Source of the DNA: Phascolarctos cinereus
Taxonomy: Eukaryota > Chordata > Mammalia > Diprotodontia > Phascolarctidae
NCBI RefSeq assembly: GCF_002099425.1
Contig: NW_018343955.1
Coordinates: 14,894,001-14,958,000, forward strand
Length of the DNA: 64,000 nt
Direction of reading: 5' to 3'
Shown: positions 58,800-64,000 of the stretch, piece by piece
Layout: every line of letters begins with the position of its first letter
Position numbering within the stretch: position 1 is the first letter of the stretch
Made by a program: the position numbers and the translations under genes
Notes under the pieces: generated by a model
Seen by the model: only the letters and a program-made list of their open reading frames with translations
Told to the model about the DNA's origin: nothing
Databases searched by the model: none

Positions 58800-59735
58800 C
58801 TCAGGTAAAATATCAGAATCTTGAAAAATATCAAGTTTTAGAATGTCATGTTTTGTAGCTATCACGGACAGAGGTAGAGAATGGGGATTAGCTGAAAATT
58901 AATTTTCCCACGTATCAATGGAAATTTCATATCAATAAGTATTTCTTTAAGAAGCATCTGGTTTTGAGATTAGGCATCTCAGAGGACTCATAAACTGGTA
59001 CTGGGTGCAAGGACATCTCATAAGACTCAAGTCCATCCACTCTGTGCTGTAATGAAAGGGCTAAGAAGGGCGAGTCTGACAGTTTTCACAGAATGAAGAC
59101 ATACTAGCTCTACGAATTGATCACTTAAAGCTTCAGTCACTCCTACATCAGCTTTACTGATGTAATACCAAGTCAGATTGATGGAAGTTGACATAAATTG
59201 AATTCTTGTGAGGGTAACAGCACTGGGAGTCATTGGTAAAGCATAAAATGAAAAGTGCACTCCCTGGTTGGCTCGCCTGGGACAAATTGCCAGCTGAGTT
59301 TATCATTACCCCACTCTATCCATCTGTTTGTCATTTGGTGGGGTTGGACAGATTCATAAATGAAGGAAGTAGGCTGAAAGCTGAAGGTCAAATGATACGT
59401 CATTTTTTTTTCTTTGAGCTAAGACTACTTAGTGGTTTCTGGAGTTTCCTCTGTAATGTATTTATTGGAAAGAAAGTCTTTGTAGAAACGAGTTCTGAAG
59501 AAGCAAAAGAGATTACTTTAGGGAACATACCCTCGAAAAAAATACCACTTTACCTTGGATAATCTGTAGGTCCATGAATCATTTCTCTTAGAGCAAAGTG
59601 CCACAACCTAAAAGAGATTAAATGGTTTCTTGTTATGTGTCATGTAACAGGATTGTCCTACTGAACATCTGGATACATTTATTCTAAGGGACTGGAAGTA
59701 ATCATAACATCATGGATTCAGAGTTCCCTAGCCCA
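58800..59735. other. Unassigned sequence
   Basis: No gene or clear repeat. Open frames of 77 codons (59027-59260, minus) and 109 codons (59233-59562, plus) have no recognisable domain. Confidence 0.4.
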
Positions 59736-59737
59736 GT

Positions 59738-59970
59738 GGGTACCAAACTCAAATCCTGCAGGGGCATATTGACTTAGGAAACCACAAATTAACATTATCT
59801 GTGTGATATTGTATTTTTGTTTGTTTTGTTAAACATTTCCTAATTACATTTTTAAAAAATATCCAATGAGTCAATAAGCATTTGCTAAGCACCTGCCAAA
59901 TACAGGCACTGTGCTTAGTGTTAGGCATACAAAAAGCAAACTCCCTCAAGGAGTTCATAATCTAATGTTA
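59738..59970. repeat. hAT-like MITE fragment next to L2 end
   Basis: 59738-59860 matches the MITE at 32437 (gtaccaaactcaaatcctgc, taaacatttcctaattacat). 59866-59970 is an antisense L2-like end (aagcatttgctaagcacctg, ggcactgtgcttagtgttag). Confidence 0.6.
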
Positions 59971-61112
59971 ATCACCTACTCTTTGTTTCCACAGCAACCG
60001 CCCTGGGTCATGCCCCCATCTTGTTTCACCTAGACTATTATTATAGCCTTCTTTTAAAAATGTTTCAAAATATTTTAATTTATTATTTATTTATTAATAT
60101 TGTTTTCTTTTTACATTTTGGGTTACAAATTCTGTCCTTCCCTCTCATACCTTCCTACAAATACTAAGACGGCAAGCAATATTACATAAATTATACATGT
60201 GAAATCATGCAAAACATATTTTTATATTAGCCATATTGCAAAAAAAAGGAAGAAAAATAAAGAAAGTGAAAAAATTATTCTTTAATTTGCACTTGGAATC
60301 CATCAGTTCTGTCTCTGGAGGTGGATGACATTTTTTCATCATGAGTCCTTTGGAATTGTTGTAGATTACTGTTTTAATCAGAGTAGCCAAGTCTTTCACA
60401 GTTAATCATCATTACAACATTGCTGTTGCTGTGCACAGTGATTTCCCAGTTCTTCTCACTTTACTTTGTATCACTTCATATAGGTCTTGCCATGTTTTTC
60501 TGAAACCACCTCCCTCATTATTTCCCACAGCACAGTAGTACCCCATCACAACCATACGCCACAATTTGTTCAGCCATTCCCAACTGATGAGCATCCCCTC
60601 AATTTCCAATTCTTTGTCACCACAAAAATAGCTACTATAAATGGTTTTGTACATATAGGTCTTTTTCCTTTTTCTTTGTTCTCTTTTGGATAAAGACCTA
60701 ATAGTGGCATTGCTGAGTCAGAGGATAAGTTACAGCCCTTTGTTCATAGTTTCAAATTGTTCTCCAGAATGGCCAGACCACTTTACCACTCCACCAACAA
60801 TTCATTGGTGCACCTATTTTTTACCTCCTTCCTTCCAGCATTTGTCACTTCTGATAGTGTGAGGAGGTACCTCAGAGTTGTTTTAATTTGCCTTTCTCCA
60901 TAAAATAGTGATTTAGAGCATTTTTTCATGACTATAAATAGCTTTGATTTCTTCATCCAAAAGCTACCTGTTTATATTCTTTGACCATTCATCAATTGGG
61001 GAATGGTTCTTATTTTTATAAATCAATTCAGTTCTATGCTGCTCAGTATATATTTGAGAAATAAGGTCTGATTTTATCAGAGAAACTTTTAAAATATTGC
61101 ATATATATGCAT

Positions 61113-61119
<7 letters not shown>

Positions 61120-61164
<45 letters not shown>
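61120..61164. repeat. (TA)n microsatellite at L1 deletion junction
   Basis: About 45 bp, a gtgtgtatat lead-in and then tatatatatatatatatata. Confidence 0.95.
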
Positions 61165-61166
<2 letters not shown>

Positions 61167-61459
61167 CATTGTCTATAGTTCCTTTTTGCAAAGTATAGTT
61201 TCCCTTTTAATTAGGTCTGGTTTTGCCTTTGCTTTGTCTGAGATCATGATTGCTACCTTTTTATAGTTTAGCTAAAGGATATTAGATTCTACTCCCGTCC
61301 TTTATTTTAAATCTGTGTCTTTCTGTTTCAAGTGTATGTCTTGTGAATAACATATTGTTGTATTCTGGTTTCTAGTCCATTATACTACCCACTTCCATTT
61401 AATGGGTAAACTCATCCCATTCACATTCAGGTTATGATTACTAATTGTGTTTTCTCCTC

Positions 61460-61532
61460 CATCCCATTTTCTTGTTCTTGTTCTTGTTCTTCTTGTTCTT
61501 GTTCTTCTTGTTCTTCTTGTTCTTCTTGTTCT

Positions 61533-61564
<32 letters not shown>

Positions 61565-61735
61565 TTCTCCTCCTCCTCCTCCTCCTCTCCTCCTCTTCCT
61601 CCTTCTCCTCTTCCTCCTTCTCCTCCTCCTCCTCCTCCTCCTTCTCCTCCTCCTCCTCCTTTTCCTCCTCCTCTTCTTCCTCCCTCTCCTCTTCCTCCTC
61701 TCTCTCCTCCTTCTGCTTCTTTCTCTTTCTTGATC
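61460..61735. repeat. TTC/TCC pyrimidine tract in L1 inter-ORF region
   Basis: ttcttgttcttg units change to ttcttcttcttc, then tcctcctcctcc and mixed C/T. The plus strand is almost purely pyrimidine. Confidence 0.95.
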
Positions 61736-61806
61736 TCTCTTTATCCTGTCCCTCCTCAAAAGTCTTAGTTCTAATCACTGTCTCTCTTGATCTATGCTCC
61801 CTTTTA

Positions 61807-61807
<1 letters not shown>

Positions 61808-61847
<40 letters not shown>

Positions 61848-61920
61848 CCTCTTCTCTTATCCCTTTCCCTTCCTTTTTTCTTATTGATAGCTACAATTCT
61901 GTATGCAACTGAGTATGTAT

Positions 61921-61990
<70 letters not shown>
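61808..61990. repeat. (AC)n and (AT)n microsatellites in L1
   Basis: (AC)n at 61808-61844 and (AT)n at 61933-61990 with about 90 bp between them. Confidence 0.95.
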
Positions 61991-61993
<3 letters not shown>

Positions 61994-63142
61994 CTTCCCT
62001 CTTTGAACTAATTCTGATGAGAATTCAAGCATAGCCTGCCACACCACCACCCCCATTTTCTTCTCCCCATAAAAGTTTTTCTTTGCTTGCCTCATTTAGG
62101 TGAGAAATTTTGCCCATTCTACCTCTCCCTTTCCCCTTCTCTCACTGCATCCCTCTTTCTCCCCCTTTCATTCTCTTTGGAGATCATTCCAATATAATTG
62201 ACTCATACCCATGCCCTCCATCCATATAAATTACTTTTAACTGCCTTAATAATATAAGAGTTACATGTATCATCTTCCCATACAGGAATATAAACAGTTT
62301 GACTTTTTGAAACCCTTATGATTACTCTTTCATGTTTACCTTTTTATGCTTTTTTTGAGTCTTGTGTTTGAATGTCAAATTTTCTGTTCAGCCCTGTTCT
62401 TTTCATCATGAATGTTTGAAAGTCCTCCATTTCCTTAAGTTTTCAGTTTTTCCCCTTATGAATTATACTCAGTCTTGCTAGGTAGATTTTTCTTGGTTTT
62501 AATCCTAGGTCCTTTGCCTTCTAGGATATCACATTAGAAGCCCTCTGCTCCTTTAACATGAAAGCCACTAAGTCTTGTGTAATCCTGACTGTGGCTCCAC
62601 AGTATTTGAATTGTTTCTTTCTGGCTGAGTAAAATATTTTCTCTTTGACCTGGCAGCTCTAGAATTTGGTTATAATATTCCTGCGCATTTTCATTTTGAG
62701 ATTTCTTTCAGGAGGTTATTGGTGGATTCTTTCACTTTCTATTTTACCTTCTGGTCCTAGAATATCATGGCAGTTTTCCATGACAGTTTCTTGAAATATG
62801 ATGTCTAGGCTCTTTCTCTGATCATGGCTTTCAGGTAGTCCAATAATTCTTAAATTATCTGTCCTGGATCTATTTTCTAGATCATTTGTTTTTATGAGGT
62901 ATATCACATTTTCTTCTTTTTTCATCCTTTTGACTTTGTTTTATTGTTTCTTGATGTCTCATAGAGTCTTTAGCTTCTACTTGCCCAATTCTAATTTTTA
63001 AGGAATTATTTTCTTCAGTGAGATTTTGTACCTCTTTTTTCTATTTGGCCAATTCTGCTTTTTAAGGAGTTCTTTTCTTCAGTGAATTTTTGTGCCTCTT
63101 GTAACATTAGGTCAATTCTGTTTTTTAAGATGTTATATTCTT

Positions 63143-63301
63143 GGGGGAAGATGGGTGGCACAGTGGATAGAGTACTGGCCCTGGAATCAGGAGGACCTGA
63201 GTTCAAATCTGGTCTCAGACACTTGACACTTACTAGCTGTGTGATCCTGGGTAAGTCACTTAACCTCATTGCCTAGCAAAAAGAAAAAAAGAAAAGAAAA
63301 A
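63143..63301 (+). repeat. tRNA-derived SINE inserted in L1
   Basis: agatgggtggcacagtggat, gaggacctgagttcaaatct, ctagctgtgtgatcctgggt, cctcattgcctagc and an A-rich tail. Confidence 0.92.
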
Positions 63302-64000
63302 CCAAGCTGTTAATTCTCTTTTCATAATCGTCTTGCATCACTCTCACTTCTTTTCCCAATTTTTCCTCTAACACTCTTATCTCTTTCTTTAACTTTTACA
63401 GGAATTCTTGTTGGGCTTGGGTCCAATTAGTGTTTTTCTTCAAGGCTTTGTAGCTGTTTTCACATTGTTGTCACCTAAGTTTATGTCTTGTTCCTCCCTG
63501 CCACTACAGTTGATTTTTTTTTTATGGTCAGATTCTTTTTTTGTTGTTTGCTCATTTTTCTAACCTATTTCTTGACTTTTCTCACCTGGGGTGAGCAATC
63601 TCTGTGCCAAGCATCAAGCTCTTTCATGCTACTCTTTTCAGAGCTTGTTCTGGGGGTCTGCAAGTTTCTGGTACTTCCAAAGTAGTGTTATCCTAGGAGA
63701 GGTGTAGTCACTGTTCTCCTGGTCTGAGCTCTTGTCTTAGTAAGAGCCCCTGGTCCCCTGCAGCTACAAGTGCTAGTACTCTTCTTTGTTTTGGAACTGC
63801 AACCAGGGCCCCTGGTCTCTTGTGATACCCAGTACCCCTATTTGCCCTGGAGCTGAAAACTGCCTCCAAATCACTGTACAATTATCTTGGGAGGAAAAGG
63901 CATAAACAATAGTAAACAATTTTTTAAGGAACCCCATCACTTTAGGAAACTGAGCTCCCAAAATCCCTACAGAAGTCAGGAAAACATCAAATAGTATAAT

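Larger units (their letters stand above)
49843..64000 (+). other. EGFLAM: Presumed EGFLAM intron 5 (continues past window)
   Basis: The sequence after the exon-5 donor contains no further recognisable EGFLAM exon. It holds L2, MIR, hAT and mariner relics, a TCTCTG microsatellite and, from 60 kb, a minus-strand L1. That it is a single intron is inferred from the absence of the next exon. Confidence 0.55.
60050..64000 (-). repeat. L1 LINE with large internal deletion, 5' end beyond window
   Basis: On the plus strand, from the 3' side: 3' UTR and ORF2 C-terminus (60050-61110, minus-strand Met-Gly-Tyr-Tyr-Cys-Ala-Val-Gly-Asn-Asn near 60540); (TA)n; then ORF2 N-terminus at about 61200-61455 (TISNHNLNVNGMSLPIKW, matching the human endonuclease start Thr-Leu-Asn-Ile-Asn-Gly-Leu); a pyrimidine and microsatellite-rich inter-ORF stretch to about 62300; ORF1 (62330-63470); then 5' UTR. 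Most of ORF2, including the reverse transcriptase core, is missing between the two ORF2 parts. Confidence 0.85.

Noticed and set aside
61380-61887. Glu/Arg-rich and Leu/Ser-rich frames up to 154 codons
   Set aside because: Translations of TTC/TCC repeats. Only the last residues of the minus-strand frame (L1 ORF2 start) are meaningful, and those are covered by the L1 entry.
1-64000. CRISPR arrays, operons, rRNA or functional tRNA genes
   Set aside because: Direct repeats are microsatellites or SINEs. tRNA-like stretches are SINE heads with decayed A and B boxes, and the genome is clearly a vertebrate one.

Overview
The window looks like an ordinary stretch of marsupial nuclear DNA: AT-rich, poor in CpG and packed with interspersed repeats. 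The diagnostic repeats are tRNA-derived SINEs with the head GGGGCAGCTAGGTGGC, many carrying a BovB/RTE-like tail, together with marsupial-type L1, RTE and L2/L3 LINEs, CORE-SINEs, hAT and mariner fossils and long microsatellites. Whether it is a didelphid such as Monodelphis or an Australian marsupial cannot be settled by eye. There is no bacterial, CRISPR or operon content. Repeat family names come from recognition and were not checked by a search. 

One host gene is recognisable. Four plus-strand exons at 35387-35492, 36153-36236, 47770-47887 and 49707-49842 join in frame and encode the first fibronectin type III (FN3) domain and the start of the second FN3 domain of EGFLAM (pikachurin). This is a secreted matrix protein of the photoreceptor ribbon synapse that binds dystroglycan. 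The window holds only this N-terminal part. The signal-peptide exon was not found upstream, and the rest of FN3-2, the EGF-like domains and the laminin-G domains must lie beyond the right end. A strong in-frame 27-nt candidate microexon sits in intron 3 at 38881-38907; it would add nine residues that are absent from the human protein as I recall it. 

Layout. 1-6.0 kb: old repeats, a 320-bp inverted repeat with a shared SINE insertion (1873-3468), an RTE LINE and an L1 tail. 6.0-11.85 kb: a minus-strand L1 with both ends and target-site duplications, lacking its endonuclease region. 12-35 kb: CORE-SINEs, L2 and L1 fragments, a mariner, hAT relics and a TG/TA-rich microsatellite block with three mariner-end-like motifs near 24 kb. 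33.7-34.75 kb: an L1 piece with an internal roughly 30-bp minisatellite. 35.4-49.8 kb: EGFLAM exons and introns. 49.8-60 kb: presumably EGFLAM intron 5, with L2, MIR and microsatellites. 60-64 kb: a second minus-strand L1 with a large internal deletion and simple-repeat expansions. 

The window probably contains no undescribed multi-gene system. The best leads are the candidate microexon, the inverted repeat, the L1-internal minisatellite, the mariner-end motifs in the microsatellite block, and a 79-bp near-identical duplication in intron 3.
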